The translations under genes and the position numbers were made by a program. A stretch of DNA of 64,000 bases. Source: Oikopleura dioica. Taxonomy: Eukaryota > Chordata > Appendicularia > Copelata > Oikopleuridae. A model generated the notes under the pieces. The model had not been told where the DNA came from and made no database searches. It worked only from the letters and a program-made list of their open reading frames with translations. The stretch spans positions 15,325,208 to 15,389,207 of the forward strand of contig OU015568.1 of assembly GCA_907165135.1 (NCBI GenBank), written 5' to 3'. Shown one piece after another: positions 1-12,375 of this stretch (its first letter is position 1; every line of letters begins with the position of its first letter).

Positions 1-1271
1 GCTATTTTTCAATCAACTTAATAATCTCAGAGGCTACGAAACGCAAAACGACCAATTTTTAACGACATTGTTATTTTTGAATGCTTAAAAATAACCATTC
101 ATTGTACGGATAGTCGAAATCTTGGGGCCTCAATCTCATTTTCTCAAACTTGTTCAAATACAGTCACTTATCATGTCTGCAAAATTTCATGCGATTTGAA
201 ACGCAGCGCGACCATTTTTAGTATAATTTATTATAAAGCTTTAAATAGCTCTAGAATCTGAGTTTTCGGGCCTCCAAGCTGATTGCTCTTGACCAAACTT
301 TGGTATATGTAAACTACATTTATGCAAAATTTCATAAAATTTGAGACGCAGCGCGACCCTTTTTGTCCAAATTATATCGAAATTCTATAAAAATAGCAAT
401 TTATTAGTTGGTTTTGGCTCTAGAATCCAAGTTTCGAGAGCCTCCAACCTAATTCTTCTCAAGCAGGGTAAGAAGACTATATTCTATCTGACTGCCTAAT
501 TTCAATCAAATCGAGACGCAGCGCGACCATTTTTTACGAAAAATGATAATAATAACCACTTATTAGTAAGTTTTGGATCAAGAATCCAAGTTCCAATGGC
601 CTCCAGCCCAATTTTTCTCATGCGAGTTTCAGCGGGTGCTTTTTATCAACCTACCAAAAATCAATCGATTTGAAGCGCAGCGCGGTCATTTTAAGACAAT
701 TTATTACTAATAAGTGGTTATTATTATCATTTTTCGTAAAAATGGTCGCGCTGCGTCTCGATTTGATTGAAATTAGGCAGTCAGATAGAATATAGTCTTC
801 TTACCCTGCTTGAGAAGAATTAGGTTGGAGGCTCTCGAAACTTGGATTCTAGAGCCAAAACCAACTAATAAATTGCTATTTTTATAGAATTTCGATATAA
901 TTTGGACAAAAAGGTCGCGCTGCGTCTCAAATTTTATGAAATTTTGCATAAATGTAGTTTACATATACCAAAGTTTGGTCAAGAGCAATCAGCTTGGAGG
1001 CCCGAAAACTCAGATTCTAGAGCTATTTAAAGCTTTATAATAAATTATACTAAAAATGGTCGCGCTGCGTTTCAAATCGCATGAAATTTTGCAGACATGA
1101 TAAGTGACTGTATTTGAACAAGTTTGAGAAAATGAGATTGAGGCCCCAAGATTTCGACTATCCGTACAATGAATGGTTATTTTTAAGCATTCAAAAATAA
1201 CAATGTCGTTAAAAAATTGGTCGTTTTGCGTTTCGTAGCCTCTGAGATTATTAAGTTGATTGAAAAATAGC
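1..1271. repeat. Large foldback (inverted) repeat with internal tandem units
   Basis: The left arm (about 1-569) is repeated as its reverse complement at about 703-1271, leaving a spacer of about 133 bp. Each arm also carries a degenerate tandem unit of 145-170 bp, recognised by the core ACGCAGCGCGACC at 201, 346 and 516, a diverged copy at 675 and another near 41. The arms look nearly identical, so the structure is recent or maintained by gene conversion. It may continue left of the window, since position 1 already lies in the arm. I see no coding region; open frames here are mirror images of each other. Confidence 0.9.
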
Positions 1272-1938
1272 CAAATAGTCGCATCTCTGTGAATTGACAA
1301 AATAGCTCTTAATGAATAATATACATTTATATATTTCGATAGGCAATTATTTTGAAATATCTTGCCTTTGACTTATTCGACTTTTTCGCTAAATAGAATG
1401 ACGATCATTGATCGTTCAGCGTTTTTTCACGTTTTTCGGTGTTTTTGGTCATTAACACGTTATTTAATGCATATTTTGAGCATGAAGACAATAAGTATTA
1501 TTTATTTTTTTTGCTAACCGAACTGTCCGAGACCTGTCTCTAGATGGTCGAGGAAAGAAATCAAAAGAAAAATTACCGGAACCCTTTCAAAAGAAGCTTT
1601 TCCTGAAGGGCATTTTTGCACTTTTAGATGAATATTAAAAAATATTTAGAAGGCCTCCTGTCTAAACAAATAATTTTTTTCTAGGTTTTCGAATATGGAG
1701 AATTTGATGGAAACAATAAAAATGAAATTCCAAAAAAGATTTTTAAATTTGGATTTTTCCGTCCATTTCTCTTGCCATTTTATCTCGGGATCTTATGGTC
1801 GGCCGAGCCCGCAAAACCTGGAAACCTAAACGTGAAAAATCTTTGACATATTCATTTTTAAAAAGCTGAGACTCTTTGGCCCCAACCTTTTACCACAGTT
1901 CGGCTGGACCTAAACTTGAACGCGTCTTCTTGTCGCAG
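1272..1938. other. No gene seen
   Basis: AT-rich sequence between the foldback repeat and the receptor fragment. I looked for the missing 5' kinase exons of the downstream paralogue (Gly-rich loop, HRD, DFG) and did not find them. Confidence 0.5.
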
Positions 1939-2731
1939 ATTTTCTAATCGTATCCAAAGATACCTTGCCCCTGAACTTTTAGAAGGACCGATGGATGTTT
2001 ACAACTTCGCCAATGCATTTCGCCAAGGCAAGCGATTTTAATCGAACTCAAATATCGCTAATTTCGTTAATTCAGCTGATGTTTATTCCATGGCGCTGGT
2101 TCACTGGGAGCTCTTTAGAATGGTCAAAGAGCTAAATAGTGATTATCACTTTACTCATGAGCTGCCATATCAAAAGAACTAGGAAAGAGGGAGAGAATGG
2201 ATCCTTTTTTAATTTCATTCAATCATCTGTCAAGTTGACTTTAATATTTATTCTACGAAAGCTGGCTGTCGAGCAACAGTAGCAAGTTTACAGAGAATCG
2301 TCTCAGACGCAGGTAAGCTAGAAACAACAAGAATCTATTTGGCTTTAGTGAATAATTCTAGCGATTCTTGAATAGGCCCTCGCGATAATTCTTCATCTTT
2401 TCAGGTCTGCGGCCGATCATCCCCTCGTCGTTCGAAGACTCGCCCTTCGGCCTCGTTCTTCAGCGAATATTTACAGAAGGGTGATTTTGTTAGCATAACA
2501 AACTGACAGGCGAATTAATTTTGTCCGTCTCTTTAATTTGAACATTTGCATTTTTATTATTCACCCGCGCTATTAGAAAGTTGGGAGTATGATCCCGCCG
2601 CTAGAATCACATCAGCCACAGTTCACATGAGACTTGAAGGTAAAAACGACCCAGAAACAAACGATAATGTTCCTTTTCCAGAGCTGCTAGAGAATTCGCC
2701 AGCGCAACGAATCGCCACAGAAAAATTGTGA
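1939..2731 (+). pseudogene. TGF-beta type II receptor paralogue, 3' part only
   Basis: Five or six exon pieces encode only the C-terminal half of a receptor serine/threonine kinase. They include RYLAPELLEG (activation-segment APE motif), ADVYSMALVHWELFR, an LRPIIP-type segment, ESWEYDPAARITSATV (the C-lobe motif of TGF-beta receptors) and a final exon ending at TGA 2729-2731. The order and junctions match the copy at 2917-8680, including a GC-AG intron (about 2028-2075) at the site where the other copy has a GT-AG intron. Later introns (2312-2404, about 2481-2573, about 2641-2682) have normal GT-AG borders. An in-frame TAG near 2180 interrupts the exon after HELPY unless a non-canonical intron is used. 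The catalytic N-lobe, HRD and DFG are absent between 1272 and 1938, so the piece is either truncated or its 5' exons lie beyond the window edge. It is probably a tandem-duplication remnant. Confidence 0.65.
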
Positions 2732-2916
2732 TTGACTTCAGTTCAGATTCTTATTTTATTTTTCAATCATAAACTTTACTATTTACTTTTATTATGACTT
2801 AAGTGACATAATTTGTGTCACATAAAAGACACGAGTTGATTGATATGTTAATCTAACAAGCGGCAATTTTTAGACTTTATGAGGTCGAGATCGATATCAG
2901 AAAGAGAGTATCAGAT

Positions 2917-5900
2917 ATGACAGAGACGGCGAATCCACCCGACGAAGGTCTCCTCTGCTACAACAAGGATTCGAGAAAGGATGAAGAGCCGTACTTGCAG
3001 AAATGCGAAACGGGAGGCTGCATGCTCACTTATTCTTTCAACCGGAGTTATTACAATGAGAATGGAACGCCTGATAGTCACCTCGACGGACACGACGAAG
3101 GAAAGAGAAAAGATCTGACAGTTCTTTCTGCGCAGTGCATCATCGCCAAATATTACACAGAGTGCATTAATTCGACCGACAGCTGCGAGCATTTTTGGTC
3201 GATTCCACAAGCGGACGATATCTACCATTTGCACTGCTGCTGTACTGGAAGTCGCTGTAATCACATTGTAAGAAGAAATAGTAAAAACTTATTGAATGTC
3301 TTTTAGAGCAAAACTTCTTTATCAAGATGCAGTGCTGATGACTGTGAAACTGAAACTGGGCGAAGGAATAGCTGTTTTTGCCCAACTGAGCCTCCTTCTA
3401 CGATTGAAACAACTACTGTAAGATCATTCGTTATTCACGAGAATCTACCGATTATTTTCAGCTCGGACCAACTTCTGATGAAATTATCGTCAAGTGCATC
3501 ATTATTGGCTTTTTGTTCTTCAGCTCGATTGGACTCTACTTTTTATACACCTCGATTCGAAAGGCCCGCGCCGGGCTGGAAAGAAATAGCCACTCTCTTC
3601 GGAACCTGAGAGAATACTCGAACGCCGGCCATGCAAATATCCAAAGTGTGGCGAGAGCTGATGTAGAATCGGATCTTAGGCAAGTTTTTATTGAAAAATT
3701 GATGTAAGAGAAACTTTTCTAGGCCTTTGATAGAAATTCCAGAGACAGTAGAAGAAAGAATGGATGAAAAGTTCAAAATTTTAAATATTGCTCCGATGGA
3801 CCAAACGAAGATTCGCTTCTTGGAGAGGGCCGTTATGGCGCCGTTCATAAAGTTCAGGATAGGCTTTGAATGAATTTTGATCAACAATCATCGCATTATA
3901 CAAATTATAGAAATTTCACACAGAAGAATGTGACATTAAACCCTTCAAAGAATCAGCGTGGAGAGATTTACGCGATGAAGATTTTCAGACACAAGGGACA
4001 GCCGAGCGAAGCAACCAGCCCAACAGTTCAGCTCATGTGGCGCAAAGAATTCGAGCACTTGAATCTCTGCGCGGATGAGAATATCGTCAAGCGCGAGGGC
4101 GCTGGCCGCTTCAAATATCATGGCACGCTTAACTATGCGATTCTACTGGAGTACTGCCCGATGGGAAGTTTAAGCTCGTATTTGGACAAGGTTCAGAGTG
4201 AAAATATCCAGATCCCATTAGCGAACGCGTTGAAACTCGCGCAGGACATTGCCAGTGGCATGGAATTTCTCCACGAAGCGGACTCCCCATCCGGCGGGCC
4301 AATTCGCGTTCCCGTTGCGCACCGAGACATCAAATCGTCGAATATTCTCCTCAAAGCGCCTGATCACGCGGTTATTTCCGACTTCGGCCTTGCCATTGCC
4401 CTACGCGCACCAACTGCCAATCAACCTGCTGGACAGAATTCTATCGATATGGATGTCAACCGAACGAAGCAATGCGGCACGCCGCGCTATTTATCGCCTG
4501 AACTACTCGAAGGCCAAATCGGTGTCCATTTTGCCGATGCATTTAGACAAGGTGAAGTCGATTTTGCCGCGTTTTGAATGAAATTAATCGAATCTTTAGC
4601 GGATGTCTATTCTATGAGCATCGTTCAATGGGAACTCTTCCGCATGGTGCAGGCCTTGAACTATGACTTTGATGGAATCCACGAACTGCCATTTGCCAGG
4701 GAACTGAACGGTAGAAAAGCTACGATTGAATCCCTTCAGCATATAGTTACAAAAGGTAAGTTTAAATATCACGCCCTGTTCATGCTTTCTCGGTCAACCC
4801 GAGGCTTCCGGATTGTGTGTCGCAATTTGGAAACCTAAACCGAATTCGATCCGCTTTGTGGAACAGCCACGAAGGAGCCAACAAGACAGTTGGTCCCCCA
4901 AAACCGGAAGCGTTTATGAATTAACCTTTTGTTGCGTTTTACACCGTGTCTTCGATTTTGAACGTTCAGCAGATTTTCAGGCAACTTTCGTTTGTCACGG
5001 TTTCTACCGCTTTTTCACGGCTATTATAGTTTGCTTCAAATTACATATTTTTTCAGGAATACGACCTCAGATACCAGAATCATTTGAGAAAGATCGCCTC
5101 TATGGTTAGGGTGAATTTACAAAAATCAACTTTTAATCTAGGGGTCGTACGGCTTTCAAATTTTGTATGGAATTTCCCCATCCATATGAATCTCATATCG
5201 AAGAGATTTTTTAAATATGTCACGTGATTTTCTTCCAGCGCCCTCCGAAGTGGACGAAAAACTAAACTTTTGAGCGCCTCAAGTTACGAGAACGTGAGTA
5301 GGCTCATTCGAAGCGCCTTAAAAACTGATCATTTTGAGATAAAAATTTAGTGAAGCTCATTCAGATCGATCAGGAATGACCTGGAGGACCTTTTCTAAAG
5401 CCGGTGGAAGAAAATAAATTGGTGGAAGACAAATAATTCTTACAATCGTAATTTGAACATTAAAAGGGTTGGTCCAAAGCTTCCCGAAAAATATAATAAA
5501 TAAAAATTTGAAGGGTGTAGCCTCCATAAAACCCATTTTTTCCAAATTTTCGGATTTTTGGCTCCGGAGCCCCAATTTTCAGTTTTTTTCAATTTTTATT
5601 AAGGGTTCATTAAATTCGAAGTAAATTCTCGGTAGAGAAATATTTTTATAAATTATCGATAAAAACCTTAACAAGACTTTAAACATGAACAATATAAATT
5701 TTTACATCGAATGGAGGTGGGAGGGGTTGGGGACGAAACTGAGAGTGATCAACTCAGGTTTCCCAGCCTTTGTCAAGCCCCTTAAATTAGAAAATCAAGG
5801 AACGGGGCTGAGACGGCCCGAAGGGCCGTCAAGCCCCTTAAATTAGAAAATCAAGGAACGGGGCTGAGACGGCCCGAAGGGCCGTCAAGCCCTTAAATTA

Positions 5901-8680
5901 GAAAATCAAGGAACGGGGCTGAGACGGCCCGAAGGGCCGTCAAGCCCTTAAATTAGAAAATCAAGGAACGGGGCTGAGACGGCCCGAAGGGCCGTCAAGC
6001 CCTTAAATTAGAAAATCAAGGAACGGGGCTGAGACGGCCCGAAGGGCCGTCAAGCCCCTTAAATTAGAAAATCAAGGAACGGGGCTGAGACGGCCCGAAG
6101 GGCCGTCAAGCCCTTAAATTAGAAAATCAAGGAACGGGGCTGAGACGGCCCGAAGGGCCGTCAAGCCCCTTAAATTAGAAAATCAAGGAACGGGGCTGAG
6201 ACGGCCCGAAGGGCCGTCAAGCCCTTAAATTAGAAAATCAAGGAACGGGGCTGAGACGGCCCGAAGGGCCGTCAAGCCCTTAAATTAGAAAATCAAGGAA
6301 CGGGGCTGAGACGGCCCGAAGGGCCGTCAAGCCCTTAAATTAGAAAATCAAGGAACGGGGCTGAGACGGCCCGAAGGGCCGTCAAGCCCTTAAATTAGAA
6401 AATCAAGGAACGGGGCTGAGACGGCCCGAAGGGCCGTCAAGCCCTTAAATTAGAAAATCAAGGAACGGGGCTGAGACGGCCCGAAGGGCCGTCAAGCCCC
6501 TTAAATTAGAAAATCAAGGAACGGGGCTGAGACGGCCCGAAGGGCCGTCAAGCCCCTTAAATTAGAAAATCAAGGAACGGGGCTGAGACGGCCCGAAGGG
6601 CCGTCAAGCCCCTTAAATTAGAAAATCAAGGAACGGGGCTGAGACGGCCCGAAGGGCCGTCAAGCCCCTTAAATTAGAAAATCAAGGAACGGGGCTGAGA
6701 CGGCCCGAAGGGCCGTCAAGCCCCTTAAATTAGAAAATCAAGGAACGGGGCTGAGACGGCCCGAAGGGCCGTCAAGCCCCTTAAATTAGAAAATCAAGGA
6801 ACGGGGCTGAGACGGCCCGAAGGGCCGTCAAGCCCCTTAAATTAGAAAATCAAGGAACGGGGCTGAGACGGCCCGAAGGGCCGTCAAGCCCCTTAAATTA
6901 GAAAATCAAGGAACGGGGCTGAGACGGCCCGAAGGGCCGTCAAGCCCCTTAAATTAGAAAATCAAGGAACGGGGCTGAGACGGCCCGAAGGGCCGTCAAG
7001 CCCCTTAAATTAGAAAATCAAGGAACGGGGCTGAGACGGCCCGAAGGGCCGTCAAGCCCCTTAAATTAGAAAATCAAGGAACGGGGCTGAGACGGCCCGA
7101 AGGGCCGTCAAGCCCCTTAAATTAGAAAATCAAGGAACGGGGCTGAGACGGCCCGAAGGGCCGTCAAGCCCCTTAAATTAGAAAATCAAGGAACGGGGCT
7201 GAGACGGCCCGAAGGGCCGTCAAGCCCTTAAATTAGAAAATCAAGGAACGGGGCTGAGACGGCCCGAAGGGCCGTCAAGCCCTTAAATTAGAAAATCAAG
7301 GAACGGGGCTGAGACGGCCCGAAGGGCCGTCAAGCCCCTTAAATTAGAAAATCAAGGAACGGGGCTGAGACGGCCCGAAGGGCCGTCAAGCCCTTAAATT
7401 AGAAAATCAAGGAACGGGGCTGAGACGGCCCGAAGGGCCGTCAAGCCCCTTAAATTAGAAAATCAAGGAACGGGGCTGAGACGGCCCGAAGGGCCGTCAA
7501 GCCCCTTAAATTAGAAAATCAAGGAACGGGGCTGAGACGGCCCGAAGGGCCGTCAAGCCCCTTAAATTAGAAAATCAAGGAACGAGGCTGAGACGGCCCG
7601 AAGGGCCGTCAAGCCCCTTAAATTAGAAAATCAAGGAACGGGGCTGAGACGGCCCGAAGGGCCGTCAAGCCCCTTAAATTAGAAAATCAAGGAACGGGGC
7701 TGAGACGGCCCGAAGGGCCGTCAAGCCCCTTAAATTAGAATATCAAGGAACGGGGCTGAGACGGAGAGAGTCTCGAACAAATTGAGACCTCCTTATCAGA
7801 AAATGACCTGTATCACGTGATCACGTGGTCAGACCAAAAAATTTTCAATTAGAATTTTTTTAGTTGGGTCCAAATACCTATTGTCCCAAAATTTCAGCCC
7901 ACTAACATTGAATGTTCTAGTGGAGGACTTATTTTCACTTTGTTACTATGTTACATAACAGTGTTATGTAACACTTGAATGCCGATTGTGAGTCATCGGT
8001 GAGAGCTTCACTAAATTTTTTTTTTGAATTTTGATCAGAAGTCGACGGCGCATCGATTCCGACCAAAAAGAGCACTCAGACTTGAGGCGCTCAAAAGATA
8101 GTCCTTTATGGGGCCGAAAAGGGTTGAAAAACGAAAAAATTTTTTTTCAAAACAAAAAAAAAATTTTGTTAAGAAGTCGGGTATGATCTTTCACCATGCC
8201 GAGTTTCAACAAGATAGGATCTATAGGGAAAAAGTTGATTTTTTTGTAAATTCACCCTATCTATGGTGCTACCATTAAGAACATTCTTATACAAAGCTGG
8301 GATGGTGATCCATGTGCCCGAATCAATGCAGCTACTGTTAGCAAGCGGTTACAAGGTAAGCAACTATCTAGGCTCGACAACATGTGTAGAAAACTTGTGT
8401 CAGGGTCTTCAATCGCGTAGCGGCTTCGCTAGAATTCGAAATCGTTTGAAATTATTTTTTTGCGAAGCCGCTCTCGTTGAAGATGTTTGGGATGTTGACT
8501 CAGATTTTCTACACAGTCGACTTTATCCGAATCTCTGTTTATTCAATCGTTCAGATCTTATCAATCAACACGCTAAAACGAATCCGAAACCTCAAGATTG
8601 CTGAAACTCAAAAACTTCTATCAACAAAATTTGCCAGAAACAATCTTTCTTATCGAAGATCTCTCCACTTATCAACATAA
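2917..8680 (+). CDS. TGF-beta/activin/BMP type II receptor kinase, split by a transposon
   Basis: Single-pass receptor serine/threonine kinase expected to bind TGF-beta-superfamily ligands and phosphorylate type I receptors. Exons read: 2917-3267 and 3307-3417 (cysteine-rich ectodomain ending CCCTGSRCN, the activin-receptor toxin-like fold), 3462-3679 (transmembrane IIVKCIIIGFLFFSSIGLYF), 3723-3857, 3924-4551, 4600-4755, 5057-5106 plus 8268-8355, and 8517-8680. Kinase motifs: LGEGRYGAV loop, YAMKIF lysine, VAHRDIKSSN, SDFGLA, YLSPELLEG, and SWDGDPCARI in the C-lobe. Oddities: no signal peptide in the first exon seen (an upstream exon is likely); a one-base frame break near 3817-3821 just before the glycine loop; a GC-AG intron 3680-3722; a GA-AG or GC-AG intron 3858-3923; and a 3.15-kb hAT-like element inside the exon at 5107-8259. 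The type II assignment rests on the ectodomain and the AHRDIKSSN/APELLEG context. Confidence 0.8.
4906..4975 (+). repeat. Dispersed intronic repeat, copy 1
   Basis: About 70 bp (CCGGAAGCGTT...GAACGTTCAGCA) in the intron 4756-5056 of the receptor gene. It is about 85-90% identical to 10119-10190 in the last intron of the CDK gene. The shared segment spans a GTTTTACACCGTGTCTTCG core. Confidence 0.75.
5107..8259. mobile_element. hAT-like non-autonomous DNA transposon carrying a satellite array
   Basis: The left end TAGGGTGAATTTAC (5107) is mirrored by GTAAATTCACCCTA ending at 8259. The TIR match runs about 30 bp, with further imperfect inverted similarity inside (CTTTTGAGCGCCTCAAGT near 5265 and its complement near 8080). 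An exact 8-bp direct duplication, TCTATGGT, flanks it at 5099-5106 and 8260-8267. The 8-bp duplication and TAGGG-type ends fit the hAT superfamily. No transposase reading frame is visible; most of the interior is the 56-bp array. The element interrupts a kinase exon, and joining the flanks at one TSD copy keeps the reading frame. Confidence 0.85.
5773..7764. repeat. 56-bp hairpin satellite array, about 36 copies
   Basis: Near-perfect tandem copies of a 56-bp unit (TCAAGCCCCTTAAATTAG through GAAGGGCCG), with a 55-bp variant lacking one C (AGCCC instead of AGCCCC). Each unit contains two possible hairpins: GACGGCCC-GAA-GGGCCGTC, and an outer AGCCCC...GGGGCT pair enclosing an AT-rich loop. Copy-to-copy divergence is extremely low (single changes near 7585 and 7740). 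The array lies wholly inside the hAT-like element. Confidence 0.95.
8369..8521 (+). mobile_element. MITE (CTGTGTAGAAAAC family), copy 1, supplies an intron acceptor
   Basis: The left end has GTGTAGAAAACTTGTGTCAGGGTCTTC and the right end the matching inverted GACTCAGATTTTCTACACAG, enclosing a hairpin of AGCGGCTTCGC / GCGAAGCCGCT. It fills most of intron 8356-8516 of the receptor gene. The acceptor TTTTCTACACAG of that intron is the element's right TIR. Related copies lie at 45985-46107 and 61818-62050. Confidence 0.75.
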
Positions 8681-8749
8681 ACACTTTTACTTCTGTAATT
8701 AGGTTGCCTTCTTGATTCTCTTTTTCTTCAAAGACCTACCTTGAAATAA

Positions 8750-10651
<1,902 letters not shown>

Positions 10652-10892
10652 ATTCCCTTCATACCGACAGAAATCAACAACTACTGCCTACAGTTTTCTT
10701 CTGCTGTACGCTTCCCAAACTACATGTATCACTTATTTTTATAAAAAATTATTTTGCTGCTCAATGAATCAACCCTTCTTGTGCCTTCTTCTTTACAGAG
10801 ATAGTCAAAAACTATAAACTTGTGTATAATCATCAAACCGACCTTGAATTCTTTTTTTCTTATATTTTCTTTTTTCAGAGAACTTTCCAAAA

Positions 10893-12214
10893 ATGAGCTC
10901 TGCCGAAGCGGGACCCTCTCATCTGGAAAAAGGATCGGATCAAGCAGGAGCTGTCCACAACGACCTCGAAAAGCTCCTGTGCCAGGGGATTATCAAAAGC
11001 GACTTGAACAAATTAAAGAGCGCCGGGCTGCATACAGTGGAGCAAGTCTCTATGTGCACTAAGAAGGATCTAATCGCGATAAAAGGGTTCTCCGAGAACA
11101 AAGCCATGGCAATTCTTCATCAAGCTCTGAAAATTGTGCCAATGGGTAAGTAATTTTAATTATAATTTTAAAGGATTTTATCCATTTTCAAGGCTTTCGA
11201 ACTGCGACGGATTACCACAAAGCGCGACAAGAAATGGTCAGAATCACGACTGGAAGCAAAGAATTCGACAGAATGCTCGCGGGCGGCATCGAAACAGGAA
11301 GCATTACGGAGCTCTTTGGCGAATTTCGAACTGGCAAGTCGCAGCTGTGCATGACCCTTGCTGTCACGTGCCAATTGCCAGTGGATTTGGGCGGTGGCGA
11401 GGGAAAATGCCTCTACATCGATACGGAAGGAACTTTTCGCCCTGAGAGACTGCTTGCCATTTCAGAGCGATACGGACTGTCTGGAAAAGACGTGCTCGAT
11501 AATGTCGCCGTGGCACGTGCCTTCAGCACAGATCATCAGGTTTCTTTTGACTTTATTTCTTAAAAGGCCAAAAAATGAGAAAAAAGAGAGCTCTCGTAAC
11601 GGTGTACTTAGATGACTATGCTCCACACATGTGCTGCAATGATGACTGAATCACGATACTCCATCATGATTGTCGACTCAATTATGGCCCTCTACAGGTG
11701 AAGAAAGAAATTTTTTTTACATTTAAAAACTTTTCATGAAAAGATCGGATTATTCCGGCAGAGGAGAATTAGCAGCGCGACAGATGCACCTTGGCAAGTT
11801 TCTACGAGGACTTTTGAAGCTAGCGGATACTTTCGGCGTCGCTATTGTCATCACCAATCAAGTCACCGCGAATGTCGACGGAATGATGATGGGCGACAAC
11901 CAGACTCCCATCGGAGGAAATATTCTCGGTACTCTTGAATGTCAGGTGACTTTTATAACATTTTATAGCGCACGCCTCCTGCACGAGAATCAAATTGAAG
12001 AAGGGCCGTGGAAATAACCGCTTCGGAACGGGTCTTGAACTCCACCATTTTGGAGCAGTATAAAAAAAAACCTGTTATAACGAAAGTAACTATGAGCTGT
12101 ATTTTCAAGACCCGCGCGCCAGCTCGTATTTATGATTCACCATGTCTGCCCGACGAGCAGATTTCATTTTCAATTTCCCCTGGAGGAATCACGGATGCCG
12201 AGGAGAATGAATAA
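10893..12214 (+). CDS. RAD51: RAD51 recombinase
   Basis: RecA-family ATPase that forms filaments on single-stranded DNA and catalyses strand exchange in homologous recombination. Exons 10893-11146, 11193-11539, 11612-11697, 11744-11928, 11969-12019 and 12123-12214. Features: N-terminal helix-hairpin-helix ([13 protein letters not shown]), Walker [29 protein letters not shown], Walker [39 protein letters not shown]...[15 protein letters not shown], and the C-terminal IYDSPCLP ending GGITDAEE. Every landmark is in frame. The last intron (12020-12122) needs a GC donor and contains a short inverted repeat, GGGTCTTGAA / TTCAAGACCC, suggesting an inserted element. The Walker A motif ends in KSQ rather than the more common KTQ. 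Coding potential looks intact. Confidence 0.95.
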
Positions 12215-12375
12215 AATCAATTCACATTTGTAAATTTCACATATGCCTATTTTTATCAAGTTCCTGTCAGCAGATACACATGTCCTGCCACTTTTTTTTT
12301 TTTCTTCTTTACATTTCCAAAACTGAAAATTCCTTTTTCTTTTTCTCAAAGTTTGACTGTAAATAATCATAGATA

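Noticed and set aside
2911-3264. Reverse-strand open frame opposite the receptor ectodomain
   Set aside because: It is the antisense shadow of the cysteine-rich exon; no motifs or splice logic of its own.
5773-7764. CRISPR-like array of 56-bp repeats
   Set aside because: There are no unique spacers; units are contiguous and identical, lie in animal DNA inside a hAT-like element, and have no cas genes nearby.
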